The notes below the pieces were generated by a model. It worked only from the letters and a program-made list of their open reading frames with translations. It did no database searches and was not told where the DNA came from. Of a DNA stretch of 64,000 nucleotides, positions 48,336 to 57,278 are shown piece by piece. How positions within the stretch are numbered: position 1 is the stretch's first letter; the number at the start of each line of letters is the position of its first letter. The stretch spans positions 4,019,001 through 4,083,000 of the forward strand of contig NZ_CP133267.1 in NCBI RefSeq assembly GCF_030915465.1, written 5' to 3'. This DNA comes from Neobacillus sp. PS3-34 (GTDB taxonomy: Bacteria > Bacillota > Bacilli > Bacillales > Cytobacillaceae). Both the position numbers and the translations under genes were made by a program.

Positions 48336-49463
48336 ATGAAAATGAAAGTGGATTTACATCCAAAAGAAGGTCTTTTATTTAATGCATTTCTAGTTATGTT
48401 TGTTATTCATGTGACCCAGACAGGAGTAGGAATTGTTGGTTTGCCAAGGGTTGTCTTTCTTAAGTCTGGTCATGATGGCTGGATTTCGGTTTTATTGGCA
48501 GGAATTGCAACCGGTATTGTCTTATGGCTTATGATTCTTATGCTGCGCCAATATAAAAATGCTGATTTATATGGAATTCAGGTGGATGTATTCGGTAATT
48601 TCATTGGGAAAGCTTTAGGAGTTCTCTATATGCTTTATCTTACATCTACATTTTTTGTAATAGTAATGAATTATATAGAAATCGTGCAGGCGTGGGTTTT
48701 CCCGGATATGCCTACATGGATGCTTTCTGCTAGTCTCATCTTTTTAACTGTCTATGCTGTGTTAGGTGGAATAAGGGTAGTAGTTGGTATTTCATTTTTA
48801 TCTTTTTTGGCAACAATTTGGCTAATCTTCATACTGGCAGTTCCCTTGAAATACAGCGATCCTACACACATCTTTCCTATTTGGAATACGAGTTATAAAA
48901 ATATTTTAATGGGGATATATAAAACTTCCTTCTCTATCATAGGATTTGAGATGATTTTGTTTATTTATCCATACATTAAAGAAAAGAAAAAAGCTTTGCT
49001 TTACTCTGAAATAGGAAATCTGTATACGACCATTCTTTTTACGATTATTACTTTCGTCGCAATGATTTTTTTTTCAGAGGAAAGCTTAAAGAGGACGATT
49101 TGGCCTGTTTTATCAATGTTTAAAATCGTCAGGCTTCCAAACCTCGAACGATTTGAATTTATTGCGGTGTCTTTCTGGATGCTGATTATTCTGCCTAATC
49201 TTTGTGCATACCTCTGGGCAGCATCCAAAGGTTTTTCCCGTTTATTTAATATAAAGCAGAAAAAAGGGATTTATATTCTTGCATTTCTTTCATGGGGGGG
49301 CACCTTTTTTATTAAAGCTAGATACCAGATGAATTTAACAACGGATTATGTAGGGATAATCGGATTTTATGCAGCCTTTTGCTACCCAATCCTTCTTTCT
49401 GTAATCGTTCTGATTAAAAAATGGTGGGGAAGGAGAAAACACGCTAATGCCCAAAACGGCTAA
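48336..49463 (+). CDS. Spore germination receptor subunit B (GerB family permease)
   Basis: 375-residue membrane protein of the APC-related spore germination permeases, which form the germinant-binding B subunit. Ten hydrophobic segments are visible, starting with FNAFLVMFVIHVTQTGVGIVGLP and including WMLSASLIFLTVYAVLGG and LPNLCAYLWAASKGFSRLF. It follows gerA by about 140 bp and overlaps the C-subunit gene by 17 nt. Confidence 0.93.
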   Translation: MKMKVDLHPKEGLLFNAFLVMFVIHVTQTGVGIVGLPRVVFLKSGHDGWISVLLAGIATGIVLWLMILMLRQYKNADLYGIQVDVFGNFIGKALGVLYMLYLTSTFFVIVMNYIEIVQAWVFPDMPTWMLSASLIFLTVYAVLGGIRVVVGISFLSFLATIWLIFILAVPLKYSDPTHIFPIWNTSYKNILMGIYKTSFSIIGFEMILFIYPYIKEKKKALLYSEIGNLYTTILFTIITFVAMIFFSEESLKRTIWPVLSMFKIVRLPNLERFEFIAVSFWMLIILPNLCAYLWAASKGFSRLFNIKQKKGIYILAFLSWGGTFFIKARYQMNLTTDYVGIIGFYAAFCYPILLSVIVLIKKWWGRRKHANAQNG

Positions 49464-50607
49464 AAAAAAATTGATTCTCATTGTATTGGTAATGGATCTC
49501 CTTTTGATATCAGGCTGTATTCAACAAAAGAACCTGGAAAAATTGGGTCTGATTACGGCAGAAGGGTATGATTTAGACAAAGGGTCTAATATTAAAGGGA
49601 CTGCTGTTATACAAAAATTTGATCCAATGATGCAAAATGTTACGAGGGTTATTACCGAGGTCGCAAAAACAAGCAAGGGATTAAGACAACAGGAAAACCT
49701 GCAAACCAGCCATAAGCTCGTATCGGGACAGCTGCGGATTGTTGTTTATAGTAAAACACTCGCTAAAAAGGGAATTATTCAGCTAGTTGATACATTGAAC
49801 CGGGATCCGACGATTGGAAACATGGTTTATTTAACTATTAGTGATAAAGATGCTTCTGATATACTAACTAAAAATAATGTTGAAAAATCAATCAATCTGG
49901 GAACGTACTTATACAATTTAATTAAACAAAATGTAGAGGGAGAACAGCTAATTTCCCCTACTCTGCAAGAGTTTAACCATAATTTTTACGATGTTGGAAA
50001 GGATCCGATCCTGCCAATTTTAAAGCTCAGTCATGGCGATATTGTAATTTCAGGAATGGGCATGTTTAAAAATGATCGATTAATCGATGAATTAGAGACG
50101 AATAAATTATTTTATTTAAAGATATTAGTTGATCAATATAAAGCGGGTTCCCAGGAAATGGCGTTTAACTTAAAAAAGTTTTCAAAATTTATTATTAAAA
50201 GTGCGGGACACCGTCAAAAAGAATTACACAATAAAATGTATATTACGATTGATAATATACGCAGTAAGCATAAAATTAAGCTTGTAAATAAACAAAACCT
50301 TCGTTTTAATATTGAAGTGAAATTACAGTCGAGGATATTAGAGATGACCGAACCGCTGGACGTAGGCAATCCAGCTGCAATAAAGCTAATTGAAAAAGAA
50401 ATGAGCAAGGCTATTAAAAAAGATATTGAGCACCTTTTATCCCGTCTTCAGGATAAAGGTGTTGACCCGATCGGCTTTGGAAATGAATATAAGGCGCATT
50501 TGAGAGGAAAAAAATTAACCAAGAAAATGTGGCGAGAGAAATTTAAAGATGCAACTTTTAATGTACAGGTTAAAAATGAAATTGTCCGGACAGGAGTGAT
50601 AGATTAA
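49447..50607 (+). CDS. Spore germination receptor subunit C (GerC lipoprotein)
   Basis: 386 residues. The signal peptide is followed by a lipobox LLISGC, so it is a lipoprotein after diacylglyceryl transfer by Lgt. GerAC-family elements include LGLITAEGYDLDKG, the TSHKLVSGQLRIVVYS segment (about 88) and DPTIGNMVYLTISD. It overlaps gerB by 17 nt, indicating coupling. A weak hairpin AAACCTC..GAAAGGTTTG follows at about 50607-50644. Confidence 0.92.
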   Translation: MPKTAKKKLILIVLVMDLLLISGCIQQKNLEKLGLITAEGYDLDKGSNIKGTAVIQKFDPMMQNVTRVITEVAKTSKGLRQQENLQTSHKLVSGQLRIVVYSKTLAKKGIIQLVDTLNRDPTIGNMVYLTISDKDASDILTKNNVEKSINLGTYLYNLIKQNVEGEQLISPTLQEFNHNFYDVGKDPILPILKLSHGDIVISGMGMFKNDRLIDELETNKLFYLKILVDQYKAGSQEMAFNLKKFSKFIIKSAGHRQKELHNKMYITIDNIRSKHKIKLVNKQNLRFNIEVKLQSRILEMTEPLDVGNPAAIKLIEKEMSKAIKKDIEHLLSRLQDKGVDPIGFGNEYKAHLRGKKLTKKMWREKFKDATFNVQVKNEIVRTGVID

Positions 50608-50688
50608 AAACCTCTTTCTTTCTTCCTTCTTTTAGAAAGGTTTGTTAAAATAACCACGTAAAGGAATAGAGAGATAGCGGGTGATAGA

Positions 50689-51270
50689 ATGAAAGTTCGG
50701 ATTATAGGATTTGTATTTATGCTTTGTACTATGGTGGTCCTATCTGGGTGCGGGCAAAAGGAAATTAAAAATGCCCAGAACTGGCCGGTTAAGGATTTCG
50801 CTTACACAAATCAGGAAGGAAAACCATTCGGCTCTAAAAATTTGAAGGGCAAAGTATGGGTTGCGGATTTTGTTTTTACCAGCTGTGCGGATGTATGTCC
50901 TCCAATGACATCCAATATGGCTGCTCTTCAAAAAAAGGTGAAGGAAAAAGGAATCAAAAATATTGAATTTATTTCCTTCAGCGTTGATCCCACGGTAGAT
51001 TCTCCTGCAGCACTAAAAAAATATGCTGCCCAATTCGGCGCCAATTTCAAAAATTGGAATTTACTAACTGGTTACTCCCAGGATGAGATTGAGAATAAAG
51101 CAATGAAGGATTTTAAAACAATTGTGAAGAAGCCTCAAGAGGGCAATCAGGTTATCCATGGTACGGATTTTTATTTAATCGACCAGGAGGGTACGATTAA
51201 GAAGTATTATTCCGGGTTACAGGAAGTTCCTTATGATGAAATCCTCAATGACATGGAAGCATTACAATAG
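50689..51270 (+). CDS. ypmQ: SCO1/SenC-family thioredoxin-fold lipoprotein (YpmQ)
   Basis: 193 residues with a lipobox LSGC and a thioredoxin-like fold. The Cu-binding CxxxC is in FTSCADVCPPM (about residue 64) and the third ligand His in VIHGTDFYLID (about 155). SCO proteins help assemble the CuA centre of cytochrome c oxidase or act in thiol redox. Start ATG 50689 follows GCGGGTGATAG. The order ypmQ-ypmR-ypmS is as in B. subtilis. Confidence 0.9.
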   Translation: MKVRIIGFVFMLCTMVVLSGCGQKEIKNAQNWPVKDFAYTNQEGKPFGSKNLKGKVWVADFVFTSCADVCPPMTSNMAALQKKVKEKGIKNIEFISFSVDPTVDSPAALKKYAAQFGANFKNWNLLTGYSQDEIENKAMKDFKTIVKKPQEGNQVIHGTDFYLIDQEGTIKKYYSGLQEVPYDEILNDMEALQ

Positions 51271-51401
51271 GCCGAAATCGGCAGCTTTTTGTTCGCTAAA
51301 AATGGATTTTTCCGCCTGCCTGAAATCCCCAATTGCATAATTGTTTTGAATTTTTCCTGCCGTGTTATAATAATCATAAGTTTAGGAAGGGGGGCTGCTG
51401 C

Positions 51402-52217
51402 ATGAAGAAGTTATTCCCTTATCTGCTCCTTTTAACTTTCTTGTTATGTTCCTGCAATCAGAACAATGTCTGGAACCAGCAGGCGGAAAAGAAAACTGAA
51501 TTGCAATTATACAGTAAGGTTCCAGAGGATTTTATTCCAAGGAAATTAACGATCATTTCTGCAGGTGACTCTCTTACGGAAGGTGTGGGAGACAGCACGG
51601 AAAAGGGCGGTTATCTTCCTTATTTAAAAACAAGGCTTGAAAGTGAAAAGGGTATTAATAAAGTTGAATTCATTAATTATGGTGTTAAGGGAAATCGGAC
51701 AACACAGCTGTTAAAAAGGCTGGAATCCGAAGAAATAAAGAACAACTTAGCTAAAGCGGATATGATTATTTTGACGATTGGCGGAAATGACATTATGAAA
51801 GTGGTCACTGACAATCTTTCTAATCTTCAAATGTCCGTTTTTGAAAGTGAAAAGGGGAAATATATTACCCATTTGACCAGGATCTTGCACTATATATCCC
51901 AGCAAAATCCGCACGCTTCTGTCGTCTTAATAGGGCTCTACAATCCATTTGAAGAGTGGTTTTCAGGCATTGGTGAACTTCAGAAGGTAGTTACCGATTG
52001 GAATGCCGCGGGCAGGAATGTTACAGCCGGTTTTCCTAATGCTTATTTTGTTCCGATTGAGGATCTCTTTGCAAATAGCGGAGAAAAACTGCTGTATAAA
52101 GATCATTTTCACCCCAATGACAAAGGATATGAGCTAATTGCGGAAAGAATGTTTGACCAGCTGGAGATGAATGCTCTGCCAGCTCTTGCAAAAACCGCTA
52201 AGAAAGAGGAGAAATAG
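51402..52217 (+). CDS. ypmR: SGNH/GDSL-family lipoprotein (YpmR)
   Basis: 271 residues. Signal peptide and lipobox LLCSC; SGNH blocks are AGDSLTEGVGD (Ser), NYGVKGNRTTQLL (Gly), LTIGGNDIMKV (Asn) and KDHFHPNDKGYELIA (Asp-His). A secreted, membrane-anchored lipase or esterase; natural substrate unknown. ATG 51402 after GGAAGGGGGG is preferred; the frame is open from 51333 but includes non-protein-like sequence. Confidence 0.92.
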   Translation: MKKLFPYLLLLTFLLCSCNQNNVWNQQAEKKTELQLYSKVPEDFIPRKLTIISAGDSLTEGVGDSTEKGGYLPYLKTRLESEKGINKVEFINYGVKGNRTTQLLKRLESEEIKNNLAKADMIILTIGGNDIMKVVTDNLSNLQMSVFESEKGKYITHLTRILHYISQQNPHASVVLIGLYNPFEEWFSGIGELQKVVTDWNAAGRNVTAGFPNAYFVPIEDLFANSGEKLLYKDHFHPNDKGYELIAERMFDQLEMNALPALAKTAKKEEK

Positions 52218-52222
52218 CTTTT

Positions 52223-52801
52223 ATGAAAAATAAATGGAAGAGTGGTTTTATTCTTCTTTTAGGAATAAACCTCTTGATTATAGCTGTCCTATTGGTTTTT
52301 ATTTCTTTACCCCCAAAAGATGAGGGGACAAAAAAATTTACCGCCCCCAAAAAGGATTTTGTTTCTTTTTACGTTAAGTCCAATAAACAGGATATAAACA
52401 AATTAATAAAATACTATATCCAAAAGGAAACTCCTGATAGTCCAATTAATTACCAAATCAATCTGGATGATGAGGTTGAATTATATGGTTTGCTTCCTTT
52501 CTTCAACGATGAGTTGAAAATGAAATTAACGTTTGAACCAGAGGCGCTTGATAATGGAGACCTGGTACTTAAACAAAAATCGATATCACTGGGCAGGCTG
52601 CATTTGCCGGTCCCATACGTTTTAAAATTTATCAGCGAAAATTATAAGCTTCCAAAAGGTGTGGATATCCAGCCGAACAAGAGGCTTGTGTACATCAGCA
52701 TGCAGCAGGTGAAGCTAAAAAGTGATACAAAGGTTAAAGTAAATACATTTAATCTAAAAAAGGATGATATCTCATTTACATTGCTTGTCCCTGTAAAATA
52801 A
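52223..52801 (+). CDS. ypmS: DUF2140 membrane-anchored protein (YpmS)
   Basis: 192 residues with one N-terminal membrane helix (FILLLGINLLIIAVLLVFI) and an extracytoplasmic domain containing INYQINLDDEVELYGLLPFF and GRLHLPVPYVLKFI. These are the features of the DUF2140/YpmS family, whose function is unknown. It lies 5 nt after the lipase gene, so the two are co-transcribed. Confidence 0.88.
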   Translation: MKNKWKSGFILLLGINLLIIAVLLVFISLPPKDEGTKKFTAPKKDFVSFYVKSNKQDINKLIKYYIQKETPDSPINYQINLDDEVELYGLLPFFNDELKMKLTFEPEALDNGDLVLKQKSISLGRLHLPVPYVLKFISENYKLPKGVDIQPNKRLVYISMQQVKLKSDTKVKVNTFNLKKDDISFTLLVPVK

Positions 52802-52834
52802 GGTGTTCCGCTTTGTCGGAACACCTTATTATTA
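52799..52834. terminator. Bidirectional terminator between ypmS and the DUF4397 gene
   Basis: A 14-bp perfect stem AATAAGGTGTTCCG/CGGAACACCTTATT with a 6-nt loop serves the two convergent genes. The stop codon of each lies in it. Confidence 0.85.
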
Positions 52835-53596
52835 ATCCTTCGCGACAATCGCCTCAAGTACTGGTTCTTCCTTTGCGTATCCCACTGCGAATACTGTATA
52901 AGCTTCATTGGGGCTGAATCTTAAGCCTGGTAATGGAAGTACAATATTCTTGCTGCCTGCTACCCTTGCCTCCAAATCGACTGTCATAGGCGTTAGGCCT
53001 AAGTAGTCTGTTGTCTGCCGGTATGAAACATTGGAAAAGACAACATCGCCATTTTTAACAGCTATATCAACTGCGGGTGCATCGGGAGAAAGGTGGATAA
53101 AGCGTACCTTCGTTTCACCAGCTGGAACCCGGGGATCATTTGAAAATGAAAGAAGTCTGAGGAATTTATCGCTTTTTATTACGGCAAGTGTATACGACTT
53201 TCCGGGTTCAACCGTAACTTTTTTGCTAATAAGTGTTTCTGTCATATTTCCTGCAGGGTAAATATCAATTTGGTATTTGCCTGCAGGAATTGGCATATAG
53301 TCGCTTAACTTTTTATATGGAAAGTCAGCAAGGAGTTTATTTCCGTTTACATAAACATCAACATTAGGCGCTCCGGGGGCTGCATGAATGACGCGGACGG
53401 CTGCTTGCCCGGCAGGACGGTACATTTGCGGGAAGGAGGACGTATTTGTCATTTGCAGTGCTTTGTTTAATGAATTTAAGTGTTTTTGATAAAAATAAAC
53501 ATGCATAGCTGGATTGGTATATTTATAATAGCATGCTAATAAATCATAAATTGAGGCTTTTTGAAAGTAATCTAAGGGTTTTCTATTTTCGGACAT
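52832..53596 (-). CDS. DUF4397 domain protein
   Basis: 254 residues. After a 70-residue N-terminal part with a YDLLACYYKYTNPAMHVYFYQKHL segment come two tandem DUF4397 modules. Each starts with V[RK]VIH[AL][AS]P[GD]AP.VD[VI] (AAVRVIHAAPGAPNVDVYVN and TKVRFIHLSPDAPAVDIAVK) and includes S..Y..I/L.PM or IPAG, as in cell-surface beta-sandwich repeats. No signal peptide is visible, unusual for a DUF4397 protein, so it may be associated with spores or non-classically exported. Function unknown. Confidence 0.85.
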   Translation of the reverse strand: MSENRKPLDYFQKASIYDLLACYYKYTNPAMHVYFYQKHLNSLNKALQMTNTSSFPQMYRPAGQAAVRVIHAAPGAPNVDVYVNGNKLLADFPYKKLSDYMPIPAGKYQIDIYPAGNMTETLISKKVTVEPGKSYTLAVIKSDKFLRLLSFSNDPRVPAGETKVRFIHLSPDAPAVDIAVKNGDVVFSNVSYRQTTDYLGLTPMTVDLEARVAGSKNIVLPLPGLRFSPNEAYTVFAVGYAKEEPVLEAIVAKD

Positions 53597-53705
53597 ACCT
53601 TACACTCCTAGTTAGTAGTCTACTCACATAATGTATTCAGTCTCTTTTGGGTAGGTGCCTATTTGGGATGAAAGAAATAATTTTATTGGAATTTTTCGAA
53701 GTTTG

Positions 53706-53734
53706 TTTACTTTTCTAATTATTTAACATATACT
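53706..53734 (+). promoter_or_regulatory. Sigma-A promoter of the rsgA-paralogue leader
   Basis: TTTACT, 17 bp and TATACT give a good sigma-A promoter; transcription would start near 53741, 27 nt before a short leader ORF. Confidence 0.65.
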
Positions 53735-53767
53735 ATCTATAAATAACAGGAAAGCGGGTGAAGTGTA

Positions 53768-53842
53768 ATGTTAATTGAGACTATGTTGAACCGCCAATAT
53801 CTCTATATCGTTTGCACAGCCCGGACGGAATATTTTTATTAA
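53768..53842 (+). CDS. 24-residue leader peptide of an attenuator
   Basis: ATG 53768 is preceded by a purine-rich GCGGGTGAAG. The peptide is MLIETMLNRQYLYIV followed by CTARTEYFY, ending at TAA. Codons 16-19 hold CACAGCCCG (53815-53823), which is complementary over 9 nt to CGGGCTGTG (53880-53888) in the 5' arm of the downstream terminator. This is how ribosome-stalling attenuators are built: a ribosome held early in the ORF would leave the sequence free to pair and prevent termination. Inferred; no published example for this gene is known to me. Confidence 0.65.
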   Translation: MLIETMLNRQYLYIVCTARTEYFY

Positions 53843-53874
53843 GGATTTCTATCTTTATTCCACCATGTATATCC

Positions 53875-53906
53875 AACCACGGGCTGTGTGTGCCTGTGGT
53901 TTTTTA
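53875..53906 (+). terminator. Attenuator terminator upstream of the rsgA paralogue
   Basis: AACCACGGGC (53875-53884) pairs with GCCTGTGGTT (53892-53901, one G-T pair) around TGTGTGT and ends in T6. It lies 27 bp before the gene's ATG. Its 5' arm and loop overlap the alternative pairing with the leader ORF. Confidence 0.85.
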
Positions 53907-53932
53907 TTATGAATTCATGGAGGAACTATTAG

Positions 53933-54997
53933 ATGACACTAGTTAAGATCGGATTGAGTGAAAAGATTAAAAAGGATTTTGAAGCGTACGGGATTGAAGG
54001 CTTTGTTTTAGGCAGAGTCGCACTGGAACATAAAAGAATGTACCGTGTGTATACAGAATTTGGAGAGTGCCTATGTGAAGTCTCGGGAAAATTTGCTTTT
54101 GATGCTTTTAGCAGAGAGGATTTTCCAGCAGTCGGCGACTGGGTTGCACTGAAAATTAGGCAAGAAGAAAAAAAAGGCACCATCCACGCCATTTTGCCTA
54201 GAAGCAGCAAGTTTTCAAGGAAAGTGGCGGGCAGGACAACAGAAGAGCAGATTGTTGCTGCAAATGTTGATACCATCTTTCTCGTTAATTCATTGAATGA
54301 GGATTTAAATTTACGAAGAATCGAAAGGTATCTTTTATTGACATGGGAAAGTGGAGCAAATCCGGTTATCGTTCTCAGTAAAGCAGACTTATGTACCGAC
54401 GCTGCTCAGAAGGTGGCAGAAGTTGAAGAGGTGTCACTTGGTGTTCCAGTCATTCCAATTAGTGCAGAGATGGAAAATGGACTTGATTCCTTACAGCCTT
54501 ATCTTCAGCCCGGTAAAACCATTGCATTGTTAGGCTCTTCAGGTGTCGGCAAATCTACAATGACGAATAAGCTAATGGGAAAAGAAAAACTAAAAGTGCA
54601 GACAATCAGGGAAGCGGATGATAAGGGTCGGCATACGACTACCCATAGGGAACTTGTCCTTCTACCTAATGGATGTGTCATGATTGATACACCTGGAATG
54701 CGAGAGCTACAGCTTTGGGAAAGCAGCGAGGGAATATCCGAAACCTTTTCGGATATTGAACAGCTAGGGGACGAATGCAAATTCCGCGATTGTCAACATG
54801 CAGATGAACCAGGCTGTGCAGTGCGAGGAGCAATTGAGCGGGGAGTTCTTCCTGCTGAACGGTTAAACAGTTATAATAAGCTGCTGAAGGAGCTTTCCTT
54901 CATAGAAAGAAAAGCGGATAAAAGAGCACAGGCTGAAGAAAAGAAACATTGGAAAAATATCAGCAAACATATGAAAAAGAACAAAAAAGTCAAATAA
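53933..54997 (+). CDS. rsgA: Ribosome small-subunit-dependent GTPase A (RsgA/YjeQ-type)
   Basis: RsgA is a circularly permuted GTPase that checks and releases factors during late 30S assembly. 354 residues: N-terminal OB-fold (to about 90), permuted G motifs in the order SKADL (G4), ISAE (G5), LLGSSGVGKSTMTNKL (G1), and IDTPGMRELQLW (G3), then the zinc knuckle CKFRDCQHADEPGCAV. At 354 residues it is nearer E. coli YjeQ than the 298-residue RsgA of B. subtilis, so it may be a second copy. GGAGG precedes ATG 53933. A predicted leader-peptide attenuator controls it. Confidence 0.92.
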   Translation: MTLVKIGLSEKIKKDFEAYGIEGFVLGRVALEHKRMYRVYTEFGECLCEVSGKFAFDAFSREDFPAVGDWVALKIRQEEKKGTIHAILPRSSKFSRKVAGRTTEEQIVAANVDTIFLVNSLNEDLNLRRIERYLLLTWESGANPVIVLSKADLCTDAAQKVAEVEEVSLGVPVIPISAEMENGLDSLQPYLQPGKTIALLGSSGVGKSTMTNKLMGKEKLKVQTIREADDKGRHTTTHRELVLLPNGCVMIDTPGMRELQLWESSEGISETFSDIEQLGDECKFRDCQHADEPGCAVRGAIERGVLPAERLNSYNKLLKELSFIERKADKRAQAEEKKHWKNISKHMKKNKKVK

Positions 54998-54999
54998 GT

Positions 55000-55027
55000 T
55001 GGGAGAGCCGATGATGGCTCTCTTTTT
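55000..55027 (+). terminator. Terminator after rsgA
   Basis: GAGAGCC and GGCTCTC flank GATGAT, with T6 following. Confidence 0.85.
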
Positions 55028-55158
55028 TAGAGGAAGAGCTTTCATTTTAAAAAGGCTACCTTTTCTTGTATACTCAATTAAATAGCTTGAAAATTACTAA
55101 ATAGGGGAATGAATGATAATAGGTATGAAATGCAGAAAGGGTGGAGGAAATGGATAAT

Positions 55159-56126
55159 ATGCTTGAAAAAGCAACCTTTGCAGGAGGCTGCTTCTGGTGC
55201 ATGGTCAAACCATTTGATGAACAGCCCGGAATTATAAAAGTTGTATCCGGATATACCGGAGGACACGTCGAAAATCCGACCTATCAACAGGTTTGCTCAG
55301 AAACAACTGGTCATTATGAAGCGGTGCAGATTACCTTTGATCCACGTGAATTTCCTTATGAGAAGCTGCTAGAGCTCTTTTGGCAGCAAATTGATCCTAC
55401 GGATGCAGGCGGGCAATTTTATGATCGAGGCCAATCGTATCAAACTGCAATCTTTTATCATAATGAAGAGCAAAGGGAGGAAGCCGAACAATCAAAACAG
55501 CTTCTTCAGGAGAGCGGCCGATTCTCAAAACCGATTGTAACTCCAATCCTGCCAGCAAAAGAATTTTTTGAAGCAGAAGAATACCATCAGCAATACTACA
55601 AAAAAAACCGGCCCCATTATGAATCTTATCATGTAGGGTCTGGAAGGGCGGTTTTATTAACCGGCATTGGGGGAACGAAAATGAAAAATAAAGACCTGGA
55701 CAAATTAAAGCGTGAGTTAACACCCATACAGTATGAGGTTACACAAAATAATGGAACCGAACCGCCATTTCGAAATGAATATTGGAACGAGGAAAGAGAA
55801 GGAATCTATGTTGATATCGTCTCAGGTAAGCCATTATTCAGTTCTCTTGATAAATTCGACGCAGGCTGTGGGTGGCCAAGCTTTTCGAAACCGCTCAAAG
55901 AGGACGAAATGGAGGAAAAAAAGGATTTCAGCCATTTTATGATCCGTACAGAGGTGAGAAGCAAAGAAGCCGATTCCCATCTTGGCCACGTTTTTGATGA
56001 CGGACCTGGCGAACTGGCCTCCGTTATTGCATTAACTCTGCTGCTCTCCGGTTCATTCCAAAAGAAAAGCTGGCCGAAGAGGGTTACGGGGACCTTTCCG
56101 TCTTGTTTTCAAACGTGAAAGGGTGA
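55159..56126 (+). CDS. msrAB: MsrA-MsrB fusion methionine sulfoxide reductase, C-terminus frameshifted
   Basis: MsrA domain first: [13 protein letters not shown] (GCFWC active site), [25 protein letters not shown]. MsrB follows: [30 protein letters not shown] with zinc cysteine, and [13 protein letters not shown]. The ORF as read ends at 56118 with unrelated sequence after GPGE. One A missing in GAACTGG near 56011, if restored, gives [14 protein letters not shown] with the MsrB catalytic Cys and ends at TGA 56124-56126. ATG 55159 is placed about 11 nt after GGAGG; ATG 55150 is too close. As written, MsrA is intact but MsrB lacks its nucleophile. Confidence 0.85.
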
Positions 56127-56133
56127 TGGATTC

Positions 56134-56631
56134 ATGTTTAAAAAACTATTTGGAAAAAAAGAAACCTTGATAGACGTGGAACTGCTATCACCTTTATCAG
56201 GAAAATCGATTGATCTTGATGAAGTTCCGGATCCGGTTTTTTCACAGAAAATGTTGGGGGACGGAATCGCGATAGATCCTTCTGAAGGAGTTGTTGTAGC
56301 TCCTGTAGAAGGAGAAGTCATTCAAGTATTCCCGACAAAACATGCGATAGGATTACGAGCTGACAATGGAGCGGAGATTCTTATACATATCGGCCTGGAA
56401 ACAGTGTCGATGGAGGGGGAAGGATTTACTTCACATATTAAGGCTGGAGATAGAGTGAAACAAGGTGACAAACTTGTTACCTTTAATATTGAATTAGTGC
56501 GTGAGAAAGCAAAAAGTACGATTACTCCAATTATTATTACGAATAGCGATCATGCTGCATCCCTCGAAAAGCTTCCATTAGGAAATGTTGAACGTGGACA
56601 GACACCAATAATCAAAATCAGTATGATTTAA
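56134..56631 (+). CDS. PTS glucose-type EIIA component
   Basis: 165 residues, single-domain EIIA of the glucose/sucrose family (like Crr, YpqE). The phosphorylated His is in AEILIHIGLETVSMEGEGF (second His, about residue 88), with the other conserved His in TKHAIGL (about 73). It receives phosphate from HPr and passes it to EIIB. ATG 56134 follows GAAAGGGTGATGG and is 7 nt after the restored end of msrAB, so the two are probably co-transcribed. Confidence 0.93.
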   Translation: MFKKLFGKKETLIDVELLSPLSGKSIDLDEVPDPVFSQKMLGDGIAIDPSEGVVVAPVEGEVIQVFPTKHAIGLRADNGAEILIHIGLETVSMEGEGFTSHIKAGDRVKQGDKLVTFNIELVREKAKSTITPIIITNSDHAASLEKLPLGNVERGQTPIIKISMI

Positions 56632-56637
56632 AAAGAA

Positions 56638-56676
56638 GAAAGACCAGCCAATAATCAATCATGGCTGGTCTTTTTT
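56638..56676. terminator. Bidirectional terminator between EIIA and DUF502 genes
   Basis: AAGACCAGCCA and TGGCTGGTCTT pair around a 12-nt loop, with A- and T-runs on the two flanks. Serves both convergent genes; the DUF502 stop codon lies in it. Confidence 0.85.
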
Positions 56677-57266
56677 AATACTGACTGTGATTTCCCCGTT
56701 GAGGTCATGCCGCCTGAAAGTATGAATTTCATCGCATCTTCAGGTTTCACGTCGATCACCTCAACATCTTCCTTTGGCAGGAGAAAAGTGAATCCCGCGA
56801 CCTGAAAGGTTTGGGGTATATATACTGCAACATGGCCTTTTAAAGGGTGATAAAAGTTTTCGAGTTCATCTGAAGTAATAAATCCCATACTTTTCATTGC
56901 CGTACCTGGTACTGTGACAAGGACTACCTTTGAAAAGGACTTTTTATCTCCTAAAAATGAATGTACCGTATCCTTTATTACAGAATAGATCGTTTTGACA
57001 ACTGGAATTTTCTCAAGCATAGTATCGATTAACTTAATAATTTTACCTGTAATGAATTTAGTTGACAGCCAGCCCAGAAGGGTAATGAGGATGACTGTTG
57101 CTAAAAGACCAATCCCGGGGATGTAATCATTTTTCATGTAAGGCTTAAGCACGTTTCCAAGCAATCCATCTAGAAAAAGGAAAGTCTTATAGATAACATA
57201 TATAACTAAAAGTATGGGTACGATGGTTAATATTCCGTTAATAAAATTCTTAAATATTGATTTCAT
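56655..57266 (-). CDS. DUF502 membrane protein
   Basis: 203 residues with two N-terminal membrane helices (GILTIVPILLVIYVIYKTFL and GIGLLATVILITLLGWLS) and a soluble C-terminal domain with IPVVKTIYSVIKDTVHSF, VVLVTVPGTAMKSMGFITSD and VYIPQTFQVAGFTFLLPKEDV, diagnostic for the DUF502 family. Function unknown; it is expected in the cytoplasmic membrane. It lies 12 nt after the SGNH gene, in the same transcript. Confidence 0.88.
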   Translation of the reverse strand: MKSIFKNFINGILTIVPILLVIYVIYKTFLFLDGLLGNVLKPYMKNDYIPGIGLLATVILITLLGWLSTKFITGKIIKLIDTMLEKIPVVKTIYSVIKDTVHSFLGDKKSFSKVVLVTVPGTAMKSMGFITSDELENFYHPLKGHVAVYIPQTFQVAGFTFLLPKEDVEVIDVKPEDAMKFILSGGMTSTGKSQSVLKKTSHD

Positions 57267-57278
57267 TTATTGTTTCTC

